A stretch of DNA of 64,000 bases from Coenobita brevimanus (GCA_032717465.1 CM064657.1:24294138-24358137), one strand, 5' to 3'. Counted from the first letter of the stretch, positions 35,804 through 47,854 are shown. Translations and numbers: made by a program. Notes: a model not told the origin generated them from the letters alone.

Positions 35804-35852
<49 letters not shown>
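35804..35852. repeat. (CT)n microsatellite
   Basis: 49 bp of CT forming the 3' tail side of SINE-A copy d. Confidence 0.97.
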
Positions 35853-35856
<4 letters not shown>

Positions 35857-36916
35857 TAATATACCCGGCATAGGCCTTGCAGCCCGTTCCCTGAGGCTCA
35901 GCAGTCCTACGTACTTCATCTCCACATCACTTTGGCGCTAACACCCTCTGCTCATATTGAATACATCCCAGGGCTGCCTCATACAGGTATATTAGCGAGG
36001 ATGTTTTTACTACCTGTCGGCGGTCTTATGGTAGATCAGTAAAGTCTGCGTTAACGAAATTCAAATCCTTAAACCAGCGTTTCTCAGCCGGGGTTTCCCG
36101 GAACCCTAGGGTTCCGCGAGAGGTCGCTAGGGGTACCGAGAGAAATTGTGATAAATAGGCTAATCATATGTAAATGCATTTTTTATTCATTTTTGTGTTT
36201 AATTTCATATTCGTAATTTTACTATACACGTATGCCATATTCCTGGAAAATTATTTAGTGATCTTAATTTTTGTTATATCATTTAAAGTATAATAATTAT
36301 AGGGAATATACTTAGCGACGTCTATACGGCGCCAGTGTGAAACCGCTTTTAGTGGTCAGTATACGGGAGCTATACGAGTGCATGACGGATTCGTGTTTCA
36401 TCGTGACTCACTCGAGTACAGGACACATGCACGGTCTCCATCAGTCCCATATGTAGCCTACCGGGTACAGTACTTCCTGGCGTGCAGGTACAGTCTCTCA
36501 TTAACCCACGTTATTTAGTAAATGTTACCCATCATTTAGCGATATTATATGAAGTTTAAAAGTTTAAGTATGTTTATGATTTTTTTTTTTTTTTTAATAG
36601 TTTATGAGCAGTTTGTGTGTGCGTTCTCTCTGTCTCTTCCAAGGTTAGTTCTTCTGTTTGCCTTAATTTGCTTCAGTTTCATTTAAGTTTTAATTATCAA
36701 GTCACTGTAGTAGTAACAGTAGTTATTACCAGTTTTCGTTCTCTTTATATGTGTTATATATGATATTGGTTATTTGTTTATTTGTGTGAATGAAAACGTC
36801 CGTATGATGTCTCTTGAACAAGCAGTTATATTTGTTATTTATTTTTATTATTTTTTTGGATTGTCAATAATCTTGAGCGAAACGTAAGTTATTTTTTGCT
36901 TAAACCAGTTATCAGA

Positions 36917-36990
<74 letters not shown>

Positions 36991-37195
36991 CTCCTTGTGA
37001 GCTTTAAGTACATACGAGAAAGAAAAATAATAATAATGATATATAATAATTTTTATGTAAGGGTTCCCTGAGACATGAAAATTATTTCAAGGGTTCCATA
37101 AGGGTAAAAAGGTTGAGAAACGCTGCCTTAAACTGTTCCATGCCGTAGCCGGGATTCGAAACTGGGTCCTTTGGGACTGCAGGCCATTTTTCTGC
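35853..37195 (-). mobile_element. SINE-A copy d, split by a hAT-like element
   Basis: Left part 35853-36074 and right part 37126-37195 together make one diverged SINE-A. The right part has the tRNA-like head side (gggattcgaaactgggtcc). The junction aaatccttaaac|tgttcc rejoins exactly as in copy b once the insert and one 8-bp repeat are removed. Confidence 0.88.
36075..37125. mobile_element. hAT-like non-autonomous element, 1051 bp, inside SINE-A
   Basis: TIRs CAGCGTTTCTCAGCC and (inverted) CAGCGTTTCTCAACC, 15 bp with one difference. A perfect 8-bp target duplication CCTTAAAC flanks it (36067-36074, 37126-37133). Subterminal 'agggttcc' words occur near both ends. The interior is AT-rich with an (AT)n tract (36923-36987) and no transposase frame. 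The CAG...TTCTCA(A)CC ends resemble the Charlie-type hAT group. Confidence 0.93.
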
Positions 37196-37279
37196 CACCG
37201 TTTATAGAGTTGTGCAGTTGATGCGTTGTTACGATACTGATGTGTGGTGGTACTGGACTGGTGTTTTCTTTGTGTGTGT

Positions 37280-37461
37280 TGTTACCTAATTGTATCTTTA
37301 CAGGCATGAGTCAAGCTCGTACTGACCTGTGTTTTGAACCATTTTTATCTTACATATCTTTGAATTTTTTAAATAATTTTGATAGTTTCATTCGGTAGTG
37401 CATTCCACTGATCACATGCTCTGGGAAACTGAATTTCCATACGTCTTTATCACCTGTCTTT

Positions 37462-37532
<71 letters not shown>

Positions 37533-38838
37533 CAGTGTCTTCTTGATGTTGCTTCTCTTTGGGTTATAATTTATACTCATTTATGTCTGTTTTTTCTTGT
37601 GATGCATTTATATAACATAATCATGTCTCCTCTTTCCTTTCCTCCTTGTAGTGTTGGTAGGCTTAATTTTTCTAGTCTTTCTTCATAGCTTAGATCCCTT
37701 AAGCTTGGAACCCATGTTGTAGCACCTTTTCAATCTTCTCCATGTGTTTTTTGAGATGTGGATTCCTGACTACAGATGCATACTCCAGAGTTGGTCTAAT
37801 GAATTATGATTATTTTCTCAGCATGTCTTCATTTATGTATGTGAATGATGCTCTCATATTAGCAAGCATTGTGTACATGTTCCTTACTTTCTCTTGTATG
37901 TGGACAGCCAGTGATAGTCTGGAATGATAATCACTCCTAAATCCATCTCCTTTTCTGATGTGTAGGGTTGAACTTCCCAGCTTATAATACCATTCTGGTC
38001 GTTTTTCACCCTTACAAACTTTATTACATGACATTTGTCCACACTAAATTCCATTTGCCATCTGCTGCTCCTTTCATGTAGCTTATTTAATTGTTCTTGT
38101 AGGTCTCTGCAAGAGTCTGTGTTTGTAATTTTCCTTTGTACTTTTCGATCATCAGCAAACATATGTAGATAGATTCCATTCCCAATATTGCTGTCTGTCA
38201 TTTATATATACTAAAAACCCACCGGGTAATTGGTGCCAGCACTGAGACCTGTGGAACTCCACTTGTCACTTCTCTTCATGATGAGTAATTTCCCCTTAGT
38301 ACAGTTCTCATTTCCCTTTTTCAGAGAAAATCTTGCATCCAACTGTACAGATTACCTTGGATTCCTCCTTGATAGTACAGTTTCCATGAAAGTCTTTGGT
38401 GTGGTACGGTACTCTTTCTTGAAATCCAAATACCAGGTCGATGCTGCCTACCCAGCTATCTCTTCTGCATTGTTTCTGCCTCTCTATCATAGTAGCTTAA
38501 TAATGTAAATTTGTAACACATGATTTTCCGTTTCTAAAACAGAACTGTCTGTTATCATGCTGTATTTTTCCAGATGATTTGCCCAAATTTTCCATTTCAG
38601 CTATTCTAATATCCTACATACAATGCTGCATGGTCAGTAAAACTTATCGGTAGTTTAGTGGATTTCGTCCTTTCTTGAAGAGAGGAACAATGCTTGCTTC
38701 TGTATATTAGGTAGTTTACCTTGTCTTAAGGATTTCCTGAATATATATAATGTATTGGTCTGCTTAACTCTTTTGCACATTCATGTAATACCCAGCTTGA
38801 AATCTCGTCAGGATCATTAGCTTTTCCCTTGTCCAATT
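37280..38838 (-). pseudogene. LINE-B1 ORF2, RT and C-terminus with 3' end
   Basis: Matches LINE-B3 (45881-47790, opposite strand) from its 3' end gttacctaattgtatcttta through the C-terminus. The RT core includes QMEFSVDKCHVIKF (about 38025-38060) and AN-DPDEISSW near 38800. A (GT)n(AT)n expansion sits in the C-terminal region (37462-37530). Frameshifts and stops throughout. Upstream sequence continues on the far side of the foldback element. Confidence 0.85.
37462..37530. repeat. (GT)n(AT)n microsatellite within LINE-B1
   Basis: GT then AT, interrupting the LINE C-terminal coding region. Confidence 0.95.
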
Positions 38839-39777
38839 GGGAACTTGTGAAAATCGTCTGACACCAGATGCCTCTCACTGTTTACCTGCTTCTCCGTCCC
38901 GAGTACATGTTCAATTACCGTGATTTTTCTTTGTTGATGTGACAACCTTTGTGGCCAAAGACCATCATACACTATTGAAGTATCGAAAAAGTTTCATAAC
39001 AATAATATAACAGGGGAGAATACATTACCCTCATTGTTTTATTTCCTCAGAAACAAAGCCTGAAATTTGAAAGCCTGGCACTTATATTTTTTTTTTCATA
39101 GTTTTTAATGAAGCCACAAAGCTGAGTTAACTTTTGCCTTCTGAAATATTTGATTTATACAGTAGTTTTAGCCAAGCACTTGTTTTGTTTGTGTCAGTCT
39201 CTCTTTTGGCAGAAATTTAATGGTGATCTGTTAAATTATTCTACATCAGCCATCCGAGCTGAGGCAATCCATGTTCCAAGATTTAATATGACATCCCCCT
39301 TGAAAAGTGATACCACCACTTTCAAATGTTGTGTCAAATCTTGGAACGGGGACTGTCTTTGAGCTCAGATGGCTGATGTAGAATAATGTAATACATCATC
39401 ATTATTTATGCTAAAAGAGAGACTGACACTACCAATTGCTTGGTTAAAACTGCAGTATAAATCAAACATTTCGGGAAGCAAGAATTAACTCAGCTTTGTA
39501 GCAGCTTCATTATAAACAATGAAAAGAAATATACCGTACATACCAGGTTTTCTGAGTTCAGGCTTCGTTTTCGGAGAAATAAAACGAGAGCTATGTATTC
39601 TCCCCTGTTATATTTTTGTTACGAAGCTTTTTCATTACTTCAATAATGAATGACGATATTTTCCCACACAGGTTCTCACATCAGCTGAGAAAAATCACGG
39701 TAAACGTACCGGTAATCTGGGCGAAGAAACTGTTAACGGTGGTGGCCTTTAGCTGTAGGAAGCTTCACAAGTCCCCC
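38839..39777. mobile_element. Long foldback (inverted-repeat) element, ~940 bp
   Basis: Two arms of roughly 460 bp are reverse complements of each other along their length, meeting at a ~7-bp centre near 39322 (ttgaaaagtg/cactttcaa). Outer ends read GGGAACTTGTGA and (inverted) GGGGGACTTGTGA. Shared blocks include ataacaggggagaataca, gtcagtctctctttt and attctacatcagccat. It interrupts LINE-B1, and both sides carry ATT (38836-38838, 39778-39780), a possible 3-bp target duplication. No open frame of note. Confidence 0.9.
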
Positions 39778-40582
39778 ATTTACTCATCTCTTCCCGGACC
39801 TCATATTCCGATATACCGTGCATATATTTGTTAATAGGTGTGGACATGCTTGTTCGTTTTCACCTCTCTGAAATCTACTTCCGTAAAAACTGACTGGAAT
39901 TTTTTGTATAGTACTTCACAGATATTTTCGTCATTGATATAGATTTTCTCCTCATCCATGATGGACTGTATTTTATCTTTGCCTTTAGTTTTGCTTCGTA
40001 TGTACTAACAGTAAAACAGCATTGGTTCAGTAGTACCTTTATTAATAATGTCTTCGTCAAACTGCGTTTGAGCTTCACTCCTTATCCTTGTATAATCATT
40101 TCTTGCCTGCTTGCAGTTGTTATATGCTCTCACAATTGTCATCTATATCTGATCCAGAGCAAGTCTCTTTTCACCTTTTGCCTTTTAACATTCAGCATTA
40201 AACCATTTCTTTATCCTTATTTCTGTTTCTTTTGTGCTGTGGGATTTAAGTTTGGACTCCTATTTCAGAAAATTCAAATTTTTTTTATATACAACATTTT
40301 TATCTTGTCCTCTTAGCCTGGCCCCTTTTCCCAATCTGTTTACATAAAGTACATCTTTAGGTCATGATAGTTACCGTTTGTGTAGTTTAGCCTCATTTTG
40401 TAATTTTCGTTATCACTAACTGCTTCATGCGCTACCCTGAAATTGCAATCTAATACTGCATGTTCACATTTACCGAAGGAAGGGTGATAAATTATGTTGT
40501 TAGTTTCACTTTTCTTGCCTAGTAAATACGAGATCTATTAATGATGAATCTTCTTATCCTCTTTTTTTTCCTGGTGTTTTCC

Positions 40583-40624
<42 letters not shown>

Positions 40625-41162
40625 AAAACTCCTTTATGAGATCCAGGAGCTTTTGATCCCAACAGCTTTGGTAGCTTCTTATATCTAGATTGTTCCAATT
40701 TACATTTGTGGTCAAATCTCCAGTTAATATAATTCATTCATATTTTTCTTCCATTCTGTATAGTAGGTTTCTTAAACTCTGTATTGTACTTTCTGCCAGG
40801 TCTTCAAATTCACCTCTGTCCCATGTGTTAGTCTTGGGTGGCATACGTATATTTGCCACAATTATTTTCCCTTCAGATGTGCTGCTCGCCACTGCAATTA
40901 ATTCTGCTTGTGAGGTTATGTCTAGTTCTATCTCTCTGACTTGGAGTCTTTGTTGATATTATATCTCCATTTTCAGATTTCTGTCTCTTCAGTATTGTAT
41001 TCATCAGAATTTAAGGAGTCATTGGATATCCTCGGTGTTAATTTTATTTCCTTTAGACAAATAATGTGAGGTTCATCTTCTTTTTATATAGTCTTTCACC
41101 GCAAATAACTTGGATACCATTCCTTCTACATTTGATTACATCAACTAAATCATGGTGTTTAC
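39778..41162 (-). pseudogene. LINE-B1 ORF2, endonuclease and linker
   Basis: The minus strand shows MVSKLFAVKDYI (about 41110), EPHIICLKE (ETK-type block), IIVANIRMPPKTNTW, then IILTGDLTTNVNWNN (GDFN block, about 40710-40750), and further down a GKCEHAVLDCNF block in place of SDH (about 40470). A linker corresponding to QFEEDI follows, then NKNFQSVFTE-like sequence near 39870. These are the ordered blocks of an AP-type LINE endonuclease. A T-run (40587-40619) and many stops interrupt it. Confidence 0.78.
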
Positions 41163-42343
41163 TCATTCTTAGATCTTTAGTGGGAAAGTTTCTAGAGAAG
41201 GGAAGGAAGTTGTATGCGGCCTTCATGGATTTGGAGAAAGCATATGACAGGGTGGATAGACAAGGATTGTGGAAAGTATTAAGAATATATGGAGTAGATG
41301 GGAAGTTGTTGAATGCTGCGAAGAGTATGCATGATGGTGCTAAGGCTGCAGTGCGTATGGATGGTGAACTGAGTGAATTTTTCTCTCTGAAGGTTGGGTT
41401 GAAACAGGGATGTCATATCTCCATGTTTGTTCAATTACATGGATGGGGTAATAAAAGAGGTGCAAGGTAGGGTAGTGGATGTTGGAGTGACCCTAGTGAG
41501 AGAGGGTAGTGTTTGGAAACTCCTTGTACTGTTGTTTGCAGATGATACTGTTGTAAAGTGAAGACGCAGGGGACCTGCAAGGCTTGGTGGATGAGTTTGG
41601 GAGAGTGTGTAAGAAACGGAATCTAAAGGTGTATGTAGGGAAGAGTAAAGTGATGGTCTTTGAGAGAGGTGGTCAGTGAATGTACAGTGAGGTTGGATGG
41701 TGAGGAAATGGAAAATGTGAGTACGTTTAAGTACTTGGGGAGTGTGATGAGTAAGGATGGAAGTTTGGAGGATGAATTGCTTGAAAAGGTACAACAAAGA
41801 AGAAAGGTTGCTGGTTCCTTGAAAGCACTGATAAGAAACAGGGAAGTGAGCATGGAAGTAAAAAAGTTACTGCATGACAGTATTGTGATACCAACTCTAA
41901 CGTATGGAAGTGAAGCTTGGACATTGTTGGAAGGATACAAGTCAAGAGTGAGAGCAGTGGAAATGAGTTATTTAAGAGGAGCCTGTGGAGTCACATCGAG
42001 AGACAGGTTGACAAATGAAGATATAAAGGAGCGTTGTGCTGTGGATGTGGATGTGATAGGAAGCGTTAGGAGGAACACACTGAGGTGATTTGGCCATGTG
42101 GAGAGGATGGAGGGTGAGAGACTGACGAGGAGAGTGTATGTGAGTGAGGTGGAGGGGGGGAGAAGGAGGGGGAGGCCAAGGATGAGATGGAGGGATGGAG
42201 TGGAGAGGTATATGAGAGAGGGAGGTGTGAGTTGGGAGCAGGGCAGTGAAATGGCGGGGAACAGGGCGACGTGGAGGCGATTTGTTTGTGGCCACCCCGT
42301 ACGGGATTAAGGCGTCTGGCAATAGATAGATAAATAGATAGAC
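41163..42343 (+). mobile_element. RTE-A LINE (copy 3), inserted in LINE-B1
   Basis: The plus strand begins inside the RT at ILRSLVGKFLEKG (5' truncation). It holds MDLEKAYDRVDRQGLWK, VGLKQGC, a broken ADDTV box near 41545, STFKYLGSVMSKDG, TYGSEAWTLLEG and RMEGERLTRRVYVSE. It ends ggcgtctggcaatag with an (ATAG)n tail at 42322-42342. At least three frameshifts (about 41412, 41555, 41668) distinguish it from copies 1 and 2. Confidence 0.93.
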
Positions 42344-43350
42344 ATTGGTTGAGCCCCAGTATACTGTCCTACTGGTTTTTTTCTGCTGTTTCATTTTCTT
42401 TTTTGTAACCCTGTTAGTTTGAAATAATCTTATCTTTTATCATTCATTCTTTTTTTTTTCTTCCCTCCTGTCCTTTAGTAATCTCCATTCCTCCTGAGTT
42501 AGCCATCTTTTTATTTCTACATCATTGAATTCCTTTGATTCTGTAAGATTAACATTTTTTATTACTACTTCTTCAGTGTTCACTTTGGAAGGTTATCAGT
42601 AACGTTATTTCTCTCATATTTACATAGCCTTTGAAATTTCTCTATCTTTCTCACAGATTTCCTCTGGTACGTCTTTCAATACGTTCGTCATATTTACCAT
42701 CTCCTTTTTGTGTCGAGAGATTCTGTTCTTTATTTCTTCTTCATCTTTACCAGTGATTACTATAGATTTGTTAATCACTGCTGTTTCCTTTATCAGTCTT
42801 GGATTGTTTCTTATGATTTCTTTCACCTCCCTTATTATGCTTTTTGCTTTAACCTTCTTTTCTAGATCTTGTTTTGCTTTCTCAACTTCTGCCCATGTAC
42901 CTTGCACTTCTTCTGTGCAATTTCTCATCATTTCATTTGTCAGAGTTATCTTCTCGTCAGTATTACTGCTTTGTTCTGTCAGACTGCCTGCTGCTTGCCT
43001 AATTATATCATTATCATTTGAACTCTTCCAAAAATGTCTCATGGATGGCTACTGTATTTCCCATTTCGCTCATTTTCATCTTCAGAGCGTTCACCTCAGC
43101 TGTCAGCTCACCTACTGTATCTATTCTGTTTAATCCCTTTAGTAATTCTTCCGTTTTTCTTTTTCTTATTTGGTAGGTTCAGTTCCTTTCTTGTTGCTTC
43201 CATTTCCAGTTTGAGTTTTTTCCAGCTTATTCACTTTCTCCACTAATTTATTTAATATCCATTTCAACGAGGTTTGTACTTAGTCATCATTCTGTTTTCT
43301 ACTTTTATCCTTCCCCTTATCTAGAGGCTTGAGAAAAAAAAAATGCCATC
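42344..43350 (-). pseudogene. LINE-B1 ORF1: coiled coil plus nucleic-acid-binding region
   Basis: The minus strand has a 140-codon open stretch (42620-43042), VKAKSIIREVKEIIRNNPRL, then KSIVITGKDEEEIKNR. It is preceded by a heptad-like charged region (LVEKVNKLEKTQ, VGELTAEVNALKMKM) between 43060 and 43230. Coiled coil followed by an RRM-like segment is the usual layout of LINE ORF1 proteins. It is in the right place, upstream of the endonuclease once the RTE-A insertion is removed. The link to LINE-B rests on position and layout. Confidence 0.65.
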
Positions 43351-43629
43351 ATACAGAAAGATAATTGCTGCTTACAGTCTGGCATCGCCCTATTATTCAT
43401 GTGTGGTGTGATACGTCCCTGGTGTCAGTCTGCCTGCCAGTCAGCAGCTTCCTTAGAGCAATTATATTTTTTTATATATATACTCTCTTTGGACTTCACT
43501 GTTTTCCTTATTCTTGCTCTGTAATATTAAATCATCTCTATTCAAGCTTACTATCGAGTTTGGCTCATTTTTGATACACTTTGGTATGAGAGCAGCAGAG
43601 CGCGGCCGTGCCCGTCTGACCTCGACGAT
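43351..43629. other. LINE-B1 5' region or intervening DNA
   Basis: Short stretch between LINE-B1 ORF1 and the 3' end of LINE-B2; probably 5' UTR. No motif seen. Confidence 0.4.
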
Positions 43630-44397
43630 GTTCATGTATCTTTATAGGAATGAGTAAAGCTCGTACTGTTCCGTGTATTAAACCATTTTTATCATACATA
43701 TCCATAAATTTATGAATAGTTTTGGCGCACACTATTTCATTCGGTAGTGCATCCCATTGATCAGTTGCCCTATTTGGGGAACTGAATTTCCTTACGTCTG
43801 TATCGCCTCTCTTATGTAGTTTTTTCCACTGTCCTCTTGCTAAAGCATCCCCATAGGTTATATATTTTTATGTTTATTTTCTCTTTCCATGAGATGCATT
43901 TTTATAGCAGAATCATGCCTCCCCTTTTTCTTCTCTCCTGTAATGTTGGTAAATTCAATTTTTCTAGTCTTTTCATCGTACCGGTAGCTTAGATCCCTTA
44001 AGCTTGGTACCTATCTTGCAACTGCCCTTTGTACTTTTTCTGTCTTTTCTACCATATGTGTATTTTGGGATGAGGATTCCAGACTACTGATGCATACTCC
44101 GGGGTTGGTCTGATGAATGATGTTATTATCTTTCTCAGCATGTCTTCATTTATTTATGTGAATGCTATTCTCATATTAGCAAGCAATGTATACAGGTTAC
44201 GTATCTTCTCATTGCTGTGGTCAGTCAGAGATAGTCTGTTATTGATGATCACTCATAGGTCCTTATCCCTCTCTGATATGTGTAGGGTTTATCTTCCTAA
44301 CTTATAATCTCAATCTGGCCTTTTCTCTCTTTTACCAAACTTAATCACATGACACTTGTCCACATTAAATTCCATTTGCCACTTATTGCTCCATTCA

Positions 44398-44818
44398 TCT
44401 ACTATACTATAGCAGTAGCCGTGTGTGTGTGTGTGTATTTTGGGCTGCCAAAACTACACATTCAAATCGCACCAAAACTGGCACAGAAATCGCACAAAAT
44501 TTGCTGATGTGAAAAAACTTGGTCCCATCACGATTGAAAAACTTTTACTATCTTTAATGAGCGATCACATATTGACCAAAAAACGCCACTCCTGGTGCCC
44601 GGCATAGGATCTTCGTAGAATTGTTTGCCGACAGGTACAACTAAAGTATTCTGGACTTTGCGTTCGGACAACTTGGGTTCCATTCCCGAAGCTGCAAATA
44701 ACACGATCAGTTGGTTAGCTGCAAAGAATCCAAGTGAGTGTTACACTAGAACAGCACATAAATGCGACAGCTCTCCGCAGGAGCAAATGCGAGTGGCCCG
44801 AAGGCCCACGAGCACTTG
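44398..44818 (+). mobile_element. Helitron-like element, copy 2
   Basis: Starts TCTACTATACTATAGCAGTA and ends with a hairpin region ggcccgaaggccc followed by acgagCACTTG. Comparison with LINE-B3 shows the host sequence ...ccattca|tgaag... interrupted with no base gained or lost. So insertion was between A and T without target duplication, as Helitrons do. Contains a short (GT)n and the B-box side of a tRNA-like segment (gggttccattccc). Confidence 0.82.
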
Positions 44819-45823
44819 TGAAGCCTATTTCATTATTCTTCCAGCTCTTTGCAAGAATCTATGTCAGCAATTTTCCATTGTAGTTTTGCAACATCTGCAA
44901 ACATATTTAGATAGCTTCCATTTCCAGTGTTACAGTCTGTGTCATTAATGTATACTAAAAACATAATTGGTGCCAGCACTGACCCCTGTGGAACTCCGCT
45001 AGCCACTTCCCTCTATGATGAGTAATTTCCCGTTAATACTGTTCTTATTTCTCTTTTTCTGAGAAAATCCTGCATCCAGCAGCACAGGTTGCCTTGGATA
45101 CCTCCTTGATGGTACATTGTCCATAAAAGTCTTTGGTGCAGTACTCTGTCAAATGTTTTATTGAAATCTAAATAGATACTGTCCACCCATCCTTCTCTTT
45201 TCTGTAATGTTTATGTAACTCTACCATAGTAGCGTAACAAGTGCTCAAGGGCCCTTTGGGCCCTTTGCACTTGCTCCTGTGGGGGGCTATCGTGCTGTGT
45301 ACTCACTTTCTCATCTCGTTTCCTCGTGCTTCTCACTTGTTTCCTCGCGCTTCGCATGCGCATTGTGATCATTTCAGGTAATGTGAGTCACGTTTATGTG
45401 CTGTACTAGTCTAACGTTGTCACTATCAGCCCTCAAGGCGACATCGAAGGCCGCATGATCGTCCGTTTATGTGTTGTTCTAGTTTAACATTGTCACTTTG
45501 ATTGTTTGCAGCTAACTAATTGATTGTGTTATTGCAGCTTCGGGAATGGAACCCAAGTTGTCCAAATGCAAATCCGAAATACACACACAGACACACGGCT
45601 ACTGCTGTAATATATTTTAGTTGTAGCTGTGAACAAAAAATTCTATGGAGATCTTATGCTGGGTGCCAGGAGCGGCGTTTTTTGGTCAATATGTGATCGA
45701 TTATTAAATATAGTAAAAGTTTTTCAATCGTGATGGGACCAAGTTTTTTTCACATCAGCGAATTTTTTGCGATTTTTGTGCCAATTTTGGTGCGATTTTA
45801 ATGTGTAGTTTCGGCTGCCCAAA

Positions 45824-45826
<3 letters not shown>

Positions 45827-45880
<54 letters not shown>
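45827..45880. repeat. (CA)n, left half of the Helitron-like element's microsatellite
   Basis: 54 bp of CA directly abutting the 5' end of LINE-B3. Confidence 0.97.
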
Positions 45881-45882
<2 letters not shown>

Positions 45883-45889
45883 AATTACA

Positions 45890-47136
45890 AACAGGACAGG
45901 CAAGAAACGATGATACAAGAATAAGGAGGGAACCCCAAAAACAGTTTGAGGAGGATATCATAAATAAAAGTAGTGATCAGCCAAAGCTATTTTGCAGCTA
46001 CATCAGAAGCAAAACCAAAGTAAAAGATAAAATACAATTCATTACGGACGATGGAATCACCTATACACAAGAGAAGGATATTTGTGAAGCACTAAACAAG
46101 AATTTCCAATCAGTTTTTACAGAGGAAAAAATTTTTGAGAGGGATTATGTGGAACATGCATGCCCACACATACTACCAGATATACAAACATCAGAAAAAG
46201 ATATACAGGAGGAGCTAAATAAATTGGACAAAGGAAAAGCAAATGGTCCTGATGAAATTTCATGTTGGGTGCTATGTGAATGTGCAAAGGAGTTAAGTAA
46301 ACCATTATTTGTAATTTTCAAGAAATCCTTGAGTCAAGGTAAACTACCTGATATCTGGAAGAAAGCAAACATTGTTCCCTTATTCAAGAAAGGAAATAGA
46401 CAAAATCCACTTAACTACCGACCAGTATCACTAACCAGTGTTGTAAGTAAGGCATTAGAAAAGCTTATAAGAAAAGCTTGGGTAAATCATCTAGAAGAAC
46501 ACAATATGATAACAGAAAGACAGTTTGGTTTCAGGAAAGGAAAATCATGTGTTATTAATCTGCTGAGCTACTAGGACAGAGTAACAGACACATTACAGGA
46601 AAGACAAGGATGGACAGTATCTATTTAGATTTCAAGAAAGCATTTGACACAGTACCACACCAAAGACTTTTATGGAAACTATACCATCAAGGAGGAATTC
46701 GAGGCAAACTGTATTGTTGGATGCAAGATTTTCTCGTGAAAAGGAAAATGAGAACAGTACTAAGGGGAAATTACTCATCATGGAAAGAAGTGACTAGTGG
46801 AGTACCACAGGGCTCAGTGCTGGCACCAATCATGTTTTTAGTATATATAAATGATATAGACAGTAACACTGGAAATGAAACCTATCTAAATATGTTTGCA
46901 GATGATGCAAAAATACAAAGGAGAATTACTAACACAGACTCTTGTAAAGAGCTACAAGAAGAATTAAATAAACTTCATGAATGGAGTAATACATGGCAAA
47001 TGGAATTCAGTGTGGACAAGTGTCATGTAATCAAGTTTGGTAAAAGTGGAAAAAGACCTGATTGGGATTTTATGTTAGGAAATAAAACCCTACACACATC
47101 AGAAAGAGAGAAGGACCTAGGTGTGATTGTCAATAA
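45890..47136 (+). pseudogene. LINE-B3 reverse transcriptase
   Basis: The plus strand encodes ALNKNFQSVFTEE, KGKANGPDEISCWVL, IVPLFKKGNR, NYRPVSLTSVVSKALEK, ERQFGFRKGKSC, IYLDFKKAFDTVPHQRLL, VTSGVPQGSVLAPIMFLVYI, NMFADDAKIQRRI (catalytic ADD) and QMEFSVDKCHVIKFGKS. A stop at 46572-46574 and a small frame slip interrupt it after NLLSY. A 59-bp tandem duplication (47078-47136 and 47137-47195) shifts the frame. This is the best RT reference for the LINE-B family in the window. Confidence 0.92.
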
Positions 47137-47743
47137 GGAAATAAAACCCTACACACATCAGAAAGAGAGAAGGACCTAGGTGTGATTGTCAATAACAGAC
47201 TATCTCCGGCTGACCACATCAGTGAGAAGGTACGGAACATGTATACACTGCTTGCCAATATGAGAATAGCGTTTACATACATAAATGAAGACATACTAAG
47301 AAAGATAATAACATCATTCATCAGACCAAGCCTGGAGTATGCATCAGTAGTCTCGAGTCCTCATCTCAAAAAACACATAGACAAGATGGGTACCAAGCTC
47401 AAGGGATCTAAGCTATGAAGAAAGACTAAAGAAACTGAATCTACCAACACTACAGGAGAGAAGGAAAAGAGGTGACATGATTATGCTATATAAATGCATA
47501 TCAGGGAAGGAGAAAATAGACATAAATGATTACTTAACGTATGGGGAAGCATCAGCAAGAGGACACTGCAAAAAATTGCATAAAAAGAGAGGTGATAAAG
47601 ACGTAAGGAAATTTAGTTTCCCAAATAGAGCAATTGATCAGTGGAATGCACTACCGAATGAAATAGTGTGTGCCAAAACAATTCACAAATTTAAGGATAT
47701 GTACGATAAATATGGTTTAAGACACGGGACAGTACGAGCTTGA
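47137..47743 (+). pseudogene. LINE-B3 C-terminal region
   Basis: After the 59-bp duplication the frame resumes with RLSPADHISEKVRNMYTLL, INEDILRKIITSFIRPSLEY and SSPHLKKHIDKM, breaks at a deletion near 47390, and continues with RGDMIMLYKCISGKEK, KKRGDKDVRKFSFPNRAI and VCAKTIHKFKDMYDKYG to a stop at 47743. This is the thumb and C-terminal region conserved in LINE-A and LINE-B. Confidence 0.88.
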
Positions 47744-47787
47744 CTCATTCCTGTAAAGATACAATTAGGTAAGAACAATTAGGTAAG

Positions 47788-47790
<3 letters not shown>

Positions 47791-47852
<62 letters not shown>
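47791..47852. repeat. (CA)n, right half of the Helitron-like element's microsatellite
   Basis: 62 bp of AC following the LINE-B3 tail. Confidence 0.97.

Positions 47853-47854
<2 letters not shown>

Larger units (their letters stand above)
45881..47790 (+). mobile_element. LINE-B3: 5'-truncated CR1/Jockey-type LINE inside a (CA)n tract
   Basis: Begins in the endonuclease-RT linker (QFEEDIINKSS) at the edge of the CA repeat. It ends with two copies of a 14-bp unit aattaggtaagaac (47763-47776, 47777-47790), then CA repeat again. Short tandem 3' repeats are typical of CR1-type LINEs. No distinct target duplication can be recognised because the target is CA repeat. Coding details are given in the two following entries. 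Confidence 0.92.
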
